From NCBI RefSeq assembly GCF_963678635.1, contig NC_087068.1, forward strand, positions 40,323,649-40,387,648: 64,000 bases of DNA, in the 5' to 3' direction. Positions 43,254-54,557 of this stretch are shown here, in pieces. The notes beneath the pieces were generated by a model. That model did no database searches, was not told the DNA's origin, and saw only the letters and a list, made by a program, of their open reading frames with translations. The position numbers and the translations under genes are program-made. How positions within the stretch are numbered: the stretch's first letter is position 1; every line of letters starts with the position of its first letter. This DNA comes from Symsagittifera roscoffensis. Taxonomy: Eukaryota > Xenacoelomorpha > Acoela > Convolutidae.

Positions 43254-46200
43254 ATGGGGGAAATTTTGGAATTTGGATGGATCAAGTTTATCTTTCTTCG
43301 TTTTGTTCTTCTTCAAAACGAAGGTTTTTGCAGCAATAATGGAGTGGAAAACGAAGTTCAATTATTTCAAAGCTTACAAGAAGGTATCCCTAAATATTCT
43401 CCTCCGTTAGACATGGAAGACAGTTCTGTCTATCTCTTCACGGATTTAATGCAAATTTTGAGCCTCGATGAAAAAAAGGGTGCTTGGGAGATCAAAATAT
43501 GGATCTACGCTAACTACATCAGCGAGAGCGCGTCATGGAATTCAACTGCGGATTCGGAAGATTTGCCCAACTACTTAGTAATACCGCAAGGTACATTCTG
43601 GAAACCTGAAATAGGTTAGAAAAAGTTTTTTTCTCTAAACATAACTCAGTAAAAAAAACAATTGTTTTCGATGTTCACATAGCAAAACCTAGACATGTCG
43701 TAAAATAGACACATCATAAACCAATACGAAGCGAAACAAAAAAACTACTGTACGCCAGAACAAAAAAAAATTCCATTTTTGAGTCTGATTGGCCTACGGC
43801 GTAAAAAAAAGCACAAACAAAGTCTATTTAGTATTATGAGCAGATAATTTTTCCGGTCCCAATTAAATAGTCGCCAAAATTGAATCTTTTATGAAAAGGA
43901 TCCTCCCCCATCATATAGTTTTTGTATTTTGAGGGCTTTAACTTGATCGGTGACTACCATGGCAATATGAGACATTTTTTCTCGGCCATGAGATTATCCA
44001 GCTCTATGACGCGCCACCATGCATTAATTTTTTTCAAATTTTATTTCAACTATTGTGATTGAACAATTTTTTACACAATTATGGCAGACAAGCTAAAATT
44101 TAATTTTCATTCAAAATAGGAAACATGACTTGGAAACATTTAAGTCATAACTTGTTTGGAAATTTTTGCATTTATAGTGGTGAATGAAATCATTGAAGTT
44201 GTGTATGACGGAATGAATCAACAATTTATCTTTCAAGATGGAAAAGTGCTTGCGTGGAGTACTTTTGCTACTCTAAAACTATCATGCCTTTTTGATGCAT
44301 CCAACTTTCCCTACGACAAACAGACTTGCTCTTTTGTGATTGCGCCTTTCATTACTTCTCATTGGCAGTTTAACTTACGTAAGTTTATTATTTAAAAAAT
44401 GGTTTCATGGCAGTATTTAGAGAACCTCATACTCAAACTCGTCAGTATGCAGACAAATGCTATAAAAATTAATCAAAAAAGAGACAAGAAAATTATAATA
44501 ATTAACAATTATTTATTTTTTTGTAATTTGCTTTCTCATCTTGATTCTGGATGATTAATATGTTATTTGTCTGCAAACTGGCGAGTTTAAATACGCGGTT
44601 GTCTGAATACAAACCGCACTGTCAAAAACCAAAATTGCTGGTTATAAAGCAACGAGCAATGAACATACAATTTTTTTCATATCAGTTCAGCAGCATGCAA
44701 ATCAACCTGATTGTCGAAGTAAAAAGATTAATTCAGTTTAACAAATTTAGCACATAGCTATGAAATACATGATATTGAGTCGATTTGTCTACATAACCTA
44801 GTCAATATATACGGGAATTGCATCCAGCCGAATTGTATATTTAAAAATTTTACTTTGTCTAAATATTTGGAGTGTACGTAATCTTACAAATCACTTTTGT
44901 TATTTGGGTCTTACGAGGAAATTGATGGAATGTTTTTGCTCGGGTTAGTTATTTTCTCCAGACAGTTTTTTGTCTTTTTAACTGGCAACTTTGGACAGAA
45001 ATTTTATATCAGCCAAAAGGTATTGTTGCCTTGAGATCAAATATAAAACAAAAATTTCTTGTTTCATAAATCTGCGATTACTTTTCGTAAAGTTTTGGGG
45101 GCTTAAAGCTTGGCAATTTGGCCAAACTGAGACAATATATTTCGCGCTATTAACGCGTGAGCAGAGATTTAATCCGTCATAGATATCATTCCAAATGGGT
45201 AGAAGCATACTATTTGTCATCATTTATATGTTACTAGGAGCAAAAAAAAAACACTTTTTATTTTAAATGGCGTGTAGAAGGATAATAAAAAAAACCTCCA
45301 AAATCTTTTTTTCAGAATGATGTGTTTTTTTTTTAATCTAACACTACTCTATAGGCCTGAAAAGCTGTCTGGTTGCTTATTCCATGACTTTTGAGCGTAT
45401 TCCTGTCTTTGTATTTTTTTTCTAAACTGGTTAAAATTCTGGAGCGTAATTGAAAAATCTTAAGTTGTTTACTAAACATTTTTCAATTTAGGCCACTTCG
45501 GCTTAATTATAATTTGGACAAAAGTTGTGATTAACTCATTTTGAGTTGCTACTAAAATTTGATTGGCTATTTTCAGACCATCAGACTAAATCAAAATAGC
45601 TTCAGCTCAAGATGTTAAAATGTTTGTTTCTGTGCGGTATAAGTAACAAGACCCGTTGTTTTCAATCGGATATGTTCGTTCTGAGTTCTGATTGGTTAAT
45701 TAGAAATTCATGCTACTGGATTGGTATAAAAAACAAGTAGTATGCTACAATGCTGATTTAAATTATCGGGACAAAACAAAGAAAACTTGATTTTTCAAAC
45801 GCATTTTTCTCAATTTAGGTTAAGGTTAGACAAAAAGTGAAGAGAACAAAAAATGCTTAGAGTTTCACCAGAATCAATGGGTCATTTTGGCCTTTTCAAT
45901 TAATCAAAAATTACGCTGAAACTATTTTGTTAATTGATGAGGAATATATATCCTAAGAAGCCTTTTACACAATTCCACAAAGTTCTAGAAGTGTTTAATA
46001 TCCAAAAAACATGTATAAGAGAAAATATTTCTGCTTGATAGTCAAGAAATGTGATTTTTACTATATAAAATCTAAAATCTTTGCTTAAAAACAAACTTTA
46101 AACAATTTACTAAGAATTTTGGATTTTTCCGGAACTTTGTTGGCCTCTGTAAGAGGCTTCTTGTGATTTATATTTCTCATCAATCAACAAAGTAGCTTCA

Positions 46201-48144
46201 GCGTAATTTTTGCTTAATTGAAAAAAGCCAAAATGACCCATTTTGAGGTAACCATTTGGTTGAGAATTTCGGAGAAAAAATTGCACCATATTAATTCTGA
46301 TGAGTTTCTAAGCAATTTTTGTGCTCTTCACTTTTTGTCTTAGCTTAACTCAAATTGAGAATAAGGCGTTTGGAAATTCAAGTTTTGTTCATTTTGTCCG
46401 GATAATTTAAATCAGTACTGTATTAGGCCGCACTAGAAAATTGTTGCAGATGTTCAAAAATAGCATAATATGAGTTCTTCGTGCCTGCTCCAAATTGAGC
46501 AAAAGTATGTGCAATTTCTAAGTCGGAAATTGAAATAAATTGTTTGTTTGGAAAAATCTTTAAACCTAAAATACCAGGAAAGAAGATTTAACTTCTTGCC
46601 ATTGATTGATTGGACAAATTATGTGTCCATCAGCTGTGATACTTTACATGCAAGGCTAACCGAATCAATTATTCAGCTCACAGTTGAAATAAATTTTAGT
46701 TTACGACAAAGTTTTCGACCCAGCAACCATAGGTTTTGTCTAAACGCGCCTTCTGTAACCAAAAACTAAAATTTTGAGCGATGATGCGATGGAAAACGAA
46801 ATTTACTAAAAAAGCTCCAACTTTCAAAATTAGGCTGTTTTATTTTTCAAAATGAGAGCGGTACAGAAATTTTGGCAAAAAAATTTCTCACAAAAGCCCA
46901 TTTAACCTGCTTTAAAAATTGTTCAACAAAACTTACAACAAACCAAAAGTTATACAAAAGTCTTCAACTCCCTTCCCTATGTTTCGATGTTTTTTTAGAA
47001 ATTGAAGAGGCTAACATGGTGAAAGATGGGCCCAACCTTTTGCTGCCGCTTCAATATTACAAAGAGAACGACCAGTGGGAACTCATTGGCAAGCCCAAAA
47101 TAGATCTCGTACCAAAAATACCACAAAGATATCCCAATAGTAGTGAAATTGTTGTTACAATATCCATGCAGCGACGTCCAGAATTCTATAATGTTGCTCT
47201 GGTATTTCCCTTTGGTATAATATACCTGGTCTCGACTCTAACTTTTCTTATTCCAGTAGAATCGGGGGAGAAGATATCCTTTTCAGTCACTATTCTTCTG
47301 GCTCAGATGATTTTTTACGGGACACTACTGAGTATTCTGCCAGCCAGTTCTCTTCACGTTGCGAATGCATTCCCGCAGATGGTTTTCGTCTTTGCCCACT
47401 TGTCACTTAACTGTTTGGCTTCAGTCATAGGTACTCTTTTCAGAGAGGGGGAGCAGGCATGCTTTTTTCAAAAAATTGTCGGCGGTTCAAAAATTTTCAT
47501 AGCCGAAAAGCTAAAATCTGACCTTTTCTCTAGAAGTACATTTTTTTCTCTCTTACTACTTTCAAGTAAAAGGTGACTTTCTGCAGGAAACTTGACAATT
47601 TTTTTTAAATTGAATTACTTTAAGTGAATTGTTTTTCAACAAATTAAATTTGTGTTTCAAAAAAAATCGTTACGCTTCAATCATTGAACTGATCTCAATC
47701 AAATTTTATAAATAGTTTCACTAAATTATAAACGTTTCTAATTAGTCCGAAACATTTTTCCAATCTCTCGGCTAAATGATTTTAGTTGTGAGTGTCCACC
47801 ACAAAGGAAAACCTGGAAGCAAAGTATGGTTGTGGGTATCCAAGCTGCTTCATAACAGACTCCTCTACATCTTCTGTCTTAGTCCAATTAGAGCTGAAAG
47901 ACGAGATCAATACTCGGAAACTTCGGTGATAAAAGATGTTCAAAACACAAACACTACAGATTTACAGGACTCTCTGAACGACTCCCCAATAGTCGAGCCG
48001 CAACAAAAGGTCACTAATCAAACGGAATACAGCTTAGATGCATCAATGGAGTGGGAATATTTTGCAATATTTCTCGATCGGTTGTTCTTGGCTGTACATG
48101 TAGTCATTTGGATTCAGGGGAGTTTCAGTATAATTAACTTTTAG
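43254..48144 (+). CDS. Nicotinic-type Cys-loop ligand-gated ion channel subunit
   Basis: Four exons (43254-43614, 44178-44378, 46999-47430, 47786-48144) join in frame to 450 codons, all with GT-AG borders and phase-1 junctions. The N-terminus has a short hydrophobic stretch (IKFIFLRFVLL) that could be a signal peptide. The extracellular domain shows YLVIPQGTFWKPEI (loop A region) and a Cys-loop C157-C171 with FPYD. TM1 is about 250-272, TM2 about 279-300 after GEK, TM3 about 309-330 and TM4 near the C-terminus (IFLDRLFLAVHVVIW). Glu278 before TM2 and a Leu at the 9' position indicate a cation-selective pore. The loop-C vicinal Cys pair of alpha subunits is absent, so it is probably a non-alpha-like subunit or has another ligand. 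The cytoplasmic loop is short, about 85 residues. The true start could lie in an unseen upstream exon. Confidence 0.85.
44985..45190 (+). repeat. Copy of the GCGC-palindrome repeat family (intron 2)
   Basis: It contains AAAAGGTATTGTTGCCTTGA, then GGCCAAACTGAGACAATATA, then TTTCGCGCTATTAACGCGTG and AATCCGTC. Related copies are at 39840-40150, 41640-41950 and, inverted, at 61850-62050. Non-coding. Confidence 0.6.
45750..46430. repeat. Large inverted repeat (foldback) in receptor intron 2
   Basis: The left arm, about 45752-45970, and right arm, about 46135-46425, are reverse complements at roughly 80%. Matching words include GATTTAAATTATC with GATAATTTAAATC, AGACAAAAAGTGAAGAG with CTCTTCACTTTTTGTCT, and GGGTCATTTTGG with CCAAAATGACCC. 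The right arm has an extra ~70 bp. The spacer is about 160 bp. No transposase frame. Likely a foldback or MITE insertion. Confidence 0.75.
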
Positions 48145-48425
48145 TAGGAAAAGCAAAATGAGGGCGAGCGTGAGAGCGCGAGAAAATCGTCGATACTTTT
48201 CGAAAAAATATATTTATCATATTTAACATTTGGAAAAAAATCATAATCAACGAAAAAATTTCCAGGCAAAACTTCAAGGGGCATGTTTTTTTGATAAGAA
48301 CCAAATTATCCGATTTTTTTCTGCCGTCTGTTATCAAAAATTAGCTGAACATTATAACCTTGTAAATAACTTTTCGGCACAAATAATCGATGCAGAGGAT
48401 ATCCAAATATTGGATTCAGATGAAA

Positions 48426-48431
48426 AATAAA
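48426..48431 (+). terminator. Candidate polyadenylation signal of the receptor gene
   Basis: AATAAA lies 282 bases after the stop codon at 48144. The intervening DNA has no other gene, so it is a plausible 3' UTR. No experimental support; the hexamer is common in A/T-rich DNA. Confidence 0.35.
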
Positions 48432-49004
48432 AACGAAGGTATGTGAAATGAAAACGAGACTAAAAACGGTTTCCAAACTAATAGCACAGATATTTAGAAA
48501 TGGTACTTTCTAAAAAGTTTTGGCTTTTCCGTTTTGTTTTGCGAGGAAGAAATTTATATATTTAAATACGCGTGTGTTTGTGATTATGTGTGAGAGGGAA
48601 GAGAACTACCTCTTTGATCAACTTTTTGCTTCTTTGCTCAAATTTGATTTAATAAGTAAAAGTTTAGACAAAATTTTTCAACAACTGGAATAATTTTTTT
48701 CGTTGCGAAAGGTTTTCAAGGTGATAGATTAATTGACTTTCATGGGACTTTTGTTTGTGACACCTGAACTTGTGATGAAAAAACACAAAAGAATTACAAA
48801 AGAAATACAAAAGAAACTAAGAGTGCGGATGAAATACATCTGTTCAAAATATTTTTTATTAAACAAACTTACATATCTGTCAAAATTTTTAAATTACTTC
48901 AAAATAAGAATGTCTCGAAATAAAAAACTGAAAGCATTTCATTGGCAAAAATTTCTGATTCTAATGCCTAATTGCTTCTGATTCTAATGCCTGTTTTCTT
49001 TTGA
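48432..49004. other. Intergenic stretch between receptor gene and hAT MITE
   Basis: A/T-rich. It has an 82-codon open frame at 48733-48981 that is Lys-rich and without a motif. Nothing else recognised. Confidence 0.4.
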
Positions 49005-49471
49005 CGCATCGGCAGGGGCGGATCTAGGATTTTCTCAAGGGGGGGGGGGGGGGGCGGATTTTCGGATTTTCAAAAAAAATTCGAAAATTTTGTCGACCTT
49101 TTTTTTAGATCAACCGAATTGATTTTTCGAGCTCTCCCTAGGCACGGTTTAGTCCCTGTTTTGGCCAAATTTTCTGCGGCGCAGGCAAAGTTTTGAAAAA
49201 ACAGTCCAAAAAAGGCGTTTTTATGCACTTTTTGGAAAATTTGACAAAAAAATTGCGTTTTTTCGGCGCGCGCGCCCCCCTCAAAATTAGTATATACTGG
49301 CGGCCAAAGGCGCCTTTAAAAATTTTTAGGGTCGGTCGGCCAAAAATGGATTTCTTAAAAAGTACCAAAGGGGGGACCCTTTGGGTCGGCAGAGGGTCGA
49401 ATCCCTGAGGGGGGGGGGGAGTATAGTCGTCCGCCATCCCCCCCCCCCCTAAATCCGCCCCTGCGCATCGG
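49005..49471. mobile_element. hAT-type MITE with perfect 8-bp target duplication
   Basis: The element 49013-49463 (451 bp) starts CAGGGGCGGATCTAGG and ends CCTAAATCCGCCCCTG, an inverted repeat with one mismatch in 16. It is flanked on both sides by CGCATCGG (49005-49012 and 49464-49471). An 8-bp duplication with CAGGGGCGG ends is diagnostic of hAT elements. It is too short for a transposase and is non-autonomous. It contains runs of 16 G (49039-49054), 11 G (49409-49419) and 12 C (49438-49449). The open frames inside are shadows. Confidence 0.92.
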
Positions 49472-50921
49472 TGTATAATTAAAAGGCTGAGGTTTTCTTC
49501 AAGATTGAATTTAATCCATTAATGCTGCAGCTAATTAGTACTGCACAATAACTCAGAAAAATATCATTGGACGCGTGGAATCGCAGTCCTAGCCTACTGA
49601 GCTTGACCTTGATGCAGTAGTTTTGTTCTACTTATGATTTCTCTTTTTTAAGGCTCTATCATAACTCATGCTTAGATAATTTGATTTCTTGATAAATTAG
49701 CTAAACTGATTTCTTACTCGTAGTTTTTAAATTACATAAATACGATTTCGACGTTCCAAATGTGTTCGATATTTTGATACTTTTTAGTACGCTTAATGTA
49801 AAGCTTTTGCAAAGTCAGTTAATTTTTTACATTCAAATTGAAATTCATATTAATAAAGGGGTTCTACTATGGCACCAAAAAGAATTATGTTTATATGGCA
49901 TTGTCATGAACTTGTAATTGACATCAATTTTTGAATTGTTTTGCAATATCAAAATGCTTTTGAAATAAAAATGTTCCTGATGGCTTCTCTCATTCGGTTA
50001 ATTTTTTGTCATGTGTGAAGTACGTTTCAATCACGAACCAATCCAGAGTTTTTTGCTGATAATTTAACAAAATCTGCTATTTTTGTGAAAATACTGCTAA
50101 AAATTTATCAAAATCGATAATTGGTTTTAAAAAATTACTGACTTGATATTTACGCCTTTCGACAGCACTTTATGTACTGTAATCTGCATGGTAAATTTGA
50201 ATGAAAAGTCTATTTGTCCAATATTGAGTTTTATATTACAAGTAAAGCTAAAGATCAATATTTATACAATATTTAGGCTGCCGCCTATGCTCTCGTATCA
50301 CCTGCTCTTCATGTCTTGCTTGTTTTATGTATCATATCAGCATAGCAGTTTAGAACAGTTTACTTTTTTGATGCTGTCGTAACATTTACTGATGACAAAT
50401 TGAATGTATTTTCTCTTTACCTTCTCTTTTTCCCACAGAGCGTCAAACTAAACAATTAGGTGTTGTATCACATTAAATAGAAATTTGATTTGACTCAAAA
50501 GAACTAGCCATTTCAGATGTGGGTTATCCAAAAAATTAGACCAACACCCTCAGATAAAATTAACTATTGCATACCATAACTCAAACGAATAAACAAGTCC
50601 TCGTAATCACCATGAGGCCCACCATGATCCGTGCTCGTTGCTTGAGGGTGAAGCAACATTACCCAGCCCAAAAAATAACCAAAAAAATAGCATGTAGTTC
50701 TTAAACAAGGGCACAACAGCGGTTCGCCGTGATGAGCTGTACAGCTCTTGTGTTGGTCCTTTCTCCCGTGGATAAATGGTCTTAAATCAATCCAATTCAA
50801 AAATTTTACAACAATTGTTAACCGATTCAAACGTTGAGCTCCTCATTGAATAAACATCATATCAAAAATATATCATTCCAGTAACAAAAACATTAGATAA
50901 ATTTAACTTTCAAAAACAATG
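49472..50921. other. Intergenic stretch without recognisable features
   Basis: A/T-rich DNA. A short palindrome GAGCTGTACAGCTC lies near 50733-50746. The minus-strand open frame 50564-50830 has no recognisable domain and is not called. Confidence 0.4.
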
Positions 50922-50925
50922 CTGT

Positions 50926-52069
50926 TTTACTAAGCGCTCATTGCTGGTTGAATGCTTAGTAATTTTATCCTAAATTATAAGTCTCACCTTAGATCGTCAA
51001 ATTGTCTTGACAAAAAGTAGAGTAGAAACAATAGTTAGAAAAGGTATGAATTAATTAGTTGGTTAGATACAAAGCACTGGGTTATTAGATTATATAAACG
51101 AATCGAACAGCTTAGAGAAATATACCTATGAGGGGAGGTTGAGCTAATCTTATTTTGTTCATCAATATTTTATCTTCTTACTAAGGTCGATGGCTGATTA
51201 GTATGAATGGGTCGCCCTTGGTTGTGTCCACTTCGGCACTTCTGGTTTGGTCGTCAGTATCGTCTTTGCCGTAGTCCTTTGGGTACTTGTAGTCCAGACT
51301 TCCTCAGGTGTGGGTGTCTCGAGTATCTCGATTTATAATTTTATCGAACTTTAAATGAGAATTTATTCTCTATTTTATTTGTGAAAAAAGGCTAGTTTAA
51401 TTTTATTGTAAAGGCCGAAAAGAAAAATTATTTATTTTGAAAAGGTCTGACTGAAGAGATCTAACTTGCTGCTTACTGAGCAAAATGAAACACTGAAGAT
51501 TTCACGCCAGTCCTTTTGCTCGTAAGCATAAACCGGCGGCTGATTCAATCTTTAATTATTCAGGTTTCACCTGCTCCTTTGTTCTCCCTTTCTAATTAGG
51601 GAATTTTCAACTAGTTTTTATTTGATTTTTTCCAAATCAAATATCTTTAACTTATTAGTCCCCTTTGATAAAAACCGCAGCCTTCAGTTTGTCTGATTAA
51701 AAATTCATATTACTCTCTCTGATGCATCATATTGCAGGTGCATCTCTGCTTAATCAAAGCAAGGAGAATTTCAGTGCAGCCGGCAAGACTGCTAAATATT
51801 TATCCAGTTTGTTTCAAGTTAAGTTAAAAGGGACGTATTAATAATCGCCGCCCTTTTAAAATATTGAGCATGAAAAAATGAGAAAAATTGGACAAGTATT
51901 TAAAAAGGAGTGGATTTTCAAAACAAGATTTTATAGTCCTAATAAGAGTAAATCAGTTTTAGTGAAAAGAGGCTTTAATTTAAATGGCACGCTCCAATTT
52001 AGAATTGGGTCGTTAAATAAACAATTAAGACAATGGTCTTTTGTGTGTGTAGTATTTCGCAATACTACA
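50926..52069 (-). repeat. 3' LTR
   Basis: It is 1144 bp and nearly identical to 59555-60698. In plus reading it begins TTTACTAAGCGCTCATTGC and ends TTTCGCAATACTACA; in element sense it begins TGTAGTATTGCG. The open frame near its end (51878-52087) exists in both LTRs and is not a gene. Confidence 0.95.
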
Positions 52070-52070
52070 A

Positions 52071-52086
52071 CTCACCCCTTTTTTTA
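52071..52086 (-). other. Polypurine tract next to the 3' LTR
   Basis: In element sense AAAAAAAGGGGTGAG lies directly upstream of the 3' LTR start. This is where plus-strand DNA synthesis would be primed. Position and composition fit exactly. Confidence 0.8.
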
Positions 52087-52216
52087 GAAAATTAAGCTGT
52101 TCGATTCTTACAGTTACCATGGTGAAAATTTAAACACTTTAATGGTTAAATACTATAGTTATAAAATTTAAAGAGAACATCAAACGAAAAAGTTATAAAG
52201 ATAAGTTAGGTTTTAT

Positions 52217-52906
52217 CTAGAGCTTCCTTCCGGATTCAAGCTCCACGTTGTATGATCTGAGGATCGCTATCTTCCTCTGTGAAGCCTCAAGTTTTTGTTG
52301 CAACTTCACGATTTTCTTCTTTTTAATTTTGTTTTTGATTCGTAGTCTGCTCATTCCGTCCGTAAGTTCTTGAATGTCATCTTGTTCTTCCTGTTTGTTT
52401 TTTACATGTTTCGGAAAAGCAGTTATTCCCTCAAACGGGATGGTGACTTGCGTGCCTCCTGCCTTGAGGATGTAGCCGTGTTCCTCCCTCTTCTTTAATT
52501 TCCAGAAGTTGATTTCGTTCTTTATAACCCCTTCTGGCTGGGTTATGAAGTCGATAGGCATCATCGCCTTTTCCATTGTCGTTGAGTTAACGGCTTCAAT
52601 GAACGATGGCAGTTTCCATCTGTTAAAATTTTCCTTTATTGAGTACTTTAAACTCGTTATATATTTTGGATTTTCCGTATCCAATTTGGTTTCTCTGCAC
52701 TTCTGCAGCTCCAATCTTTGGGTTAAACTGGGAAAGTTGCGAGGGTTCTTATTTAACCCGTCGTCTATTGACAAAGATTGAACTGCTAGAGGTTTCCGTT
52801 GTTTCTTCCTGAGGGGCAGCTTTCTTTTGAACTCCTCTGGTGCTGGGTCTGCGTTTCTGCAATTCCAGTTTAAAATTGGGTCGTATTCCATTTTGCTAAG
52901 CATCAA
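52217..52906 (-). CDS. 229-codon accessory ORF of the LTR element
   Basis: An intact frame next to the 3' LTR, where Gypsy-type elements may carry an env-like or accessory gene. It starts MMLSKMEYDPILNWNCRNAD. The middle is mixed (FNRWKLPSFIEAVNSTTMEK, FWKLKKREEHGYILKAGGTQ). The C-terminal third is strongly basic with a predicted coiled coil (RLRIKNKIKKKKIVKLQQKL). There is no signal peptide or transmembrane segment, so it is not an obvious envelope. The Lys-rich coiled coil suggests nucleic-acid binding or assembly, which is inference. I do not recognise the family. A 65-residue shadow on the other strand is ignored. Confidence 0.65.
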   Translation of the reverse strand: MMLSKMEYDPILNWNCRNADPAPEEFKRKLPLRKKQRKPLAVQSLSIDDGLNKNPRNFPSLTQRLELQKCRETKLDTENPKYITSLKYSIKENFNRWKLPSFIEAVNSTTMEKAMMPIDFITQPEGVIKNEINFWKLKKREEHGYILKAGGTQVTIPFEGITAFPKHVKNKQEEQDDIQELTDGMSRLRIKNKIKKKKIVKLQQKLEASQRKIAILRSYNVELESGRKL

Positions 52907-52969
52907 TATAAAATGACCAAATGTTCAAAATCCCAAATTACATTCGGATATTAAGGCTAATTATCAAAT

Positions 52970-54557
52970 GTTTGAACGATGAAGGACAAAGTGTAAAATT
53001 GTATATATATATATAAGGTGGAAAATATAATCTTGTGGTTTCACACAAACCCACCACGGAAAACAAATGAAGAAAGACGATCATGGTGTTTATTAACCAC
53101 AGGAATACAAATCAAGAAAGACGATCATGGTGTTTATTAACCACAGGAATAAAGCATTTTCCGACACTGAGTTAAGCTCAGATATTAAACTTATGTAGTT
53201 AAAGCAAAAATGGAAATTTGGGCGTTAATTAACCCCTAATCTTAAATGTATGTCAACCTGTTTGTCATAACCAGCAATTTTTGTTACATTTTTTGATAGA
53301 AAATAGAAAAGATTTGAATTAGAATCAAATCAAAATGAAATATCGTAGAAAAGGAAAATTAAACAGACAATTTGCAAACTGTATAATTTTCAAAAAGATA
53401 AGTTTTTTAGTTTCTCTTTGGTTTTAATCCTCTGCATCAGTCCATGTTCACATCTTTAGTACAGAAAGTCATCCTGAACTTTATGATGCAAAAATTTAAC
53501 GTAAACAATCTTAAGGATGATGCGGTCCAAATTTTAAAATGTTGCTTCTGAAAATTTGTTGTTTTTAAGGGTTTAAATGCCTGCATGTTGTGGATTTTGA
53601 ACTACCGAATTGATATTTTGGCCAAATTGTGAGGAGCGAATCATAGGAGTCTCAAAGGCTGCATACAGCCACCAACAAGCATTTGCGTTGTTGAAAGAAT
53701 ATGGTACCATAATTTTAAAAAGGCTACATGAAGCCACCGACAAATGCTGGCATAAATCTGCGGCGGGTCGGGTCGAAAAACATTGTTCGCCCATTTTATG
53801 ATAAAGAATATTGGTGAAAATTTTACTCAATGTGTTGAGAAGAAAGGAGGCGAGATTTCCCTTTTTGATGAATTTCTTCTAGTTTGCATTTTGTAACTTG
53901 AAAACTACAAAGATAAAAATTAATGTCATCGGTCCCTACTTGGGCCCTAAGATGAAACCGATGATGCAAATTAACTTCGCAGAATGAGTTTGTTACAATT
54001 TTACATTGGCTAGTTCTTTCATCAAAGGTTTCACTCTATTAATTCTCATTATTGTTCGTAGGGTAATTTGACATTCCCTTAAGTGTAATACTGAATTTTC
54101 AGTTAATAAAACCGCCTGAAAATGAAATTATTATAGACTCGTAAAAATGTAATGTTTTAAACTCCTGGCCTTTTGCAATTTTTTTGCGAATATGTTGAAG
54201 TCGAAAAACTTTTTTTGTCTGAGCCATTGGGTTCCGATCCCTCTATCTTTATTTGATTTTGAGGATGGTCCAAAATTGTTAGCGTACTTGACTGTTTTCG
54301 ATCTCGGTTAAGAATTAAATCCGTGTTCATGCATTTTGGCATATCCTTTTGGGTGTCATACAGAACCGCTATTCATTGTAGTACATTTGTAGGATAATAT
54401 TCGTAATCTAATTTTTTAGTATTATTAAACAAAGTTTACTGCTCAGTATACAAAACTTTAGGTAAACTTCACAAACTTAAAGCGTTATAAAAGCTTTAAT
54501 GAAAACTTCACATTTATAAAAATTTTAAAGCAGGAAAAAATGGGTTTTTTTTTATTT
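52970..54557. other. Element interior where pol would be expected
   Basis: About 1.6 kb between protease and the accessory ORF. I found no YxDD, no LPFG-type motif, and no integrase zinc or DDE pattern in any frame by eye. It holds a TA dinucleotide run (53002-53014), a 40-bp tandem doublet (53069-53150) and an 8-bp hairpin TCATCGGT/ACCGATGA (53922-53965). Short open frames at 53573-53830 match nothing I know. Confidence 0.6.
53069..53150. repeat. 40-bp tandem doublet inside the LTR element
   Basis: Two adjacent copies containing AAGAAAGACGATCATGGTGT and TTATTAACCACAGGAATA with one or two differences. It lies in the non-coding part between protease and the accessory ORF. Confidence 0.85.

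Noticed and set aside
49138-49437. Pro-rich frames inside the hAT MITE
   Set aside because: They are by-products of G/C homopolymers and GCGC-rich palindromes in a 451-bp non-autonomous element.
50564-50830. 88-codon minus-strand frame with Cys and His residues
   Set aside because: No zinc-finger spacing, no splice borders and no family resemblance.
51878-52087. 69-codon plus-strand frame in the LTR (and its copy at 60507)
   Set aside because: Runs antisense to the element, spans the LTR edge, and has no recognisable domain.
53573-53830. Frames on both strands in the retrotransposon interior as an RT or integrase relic
   Set aside because: No catalytic motif could be recognised on either strand; the case would need a profile search.
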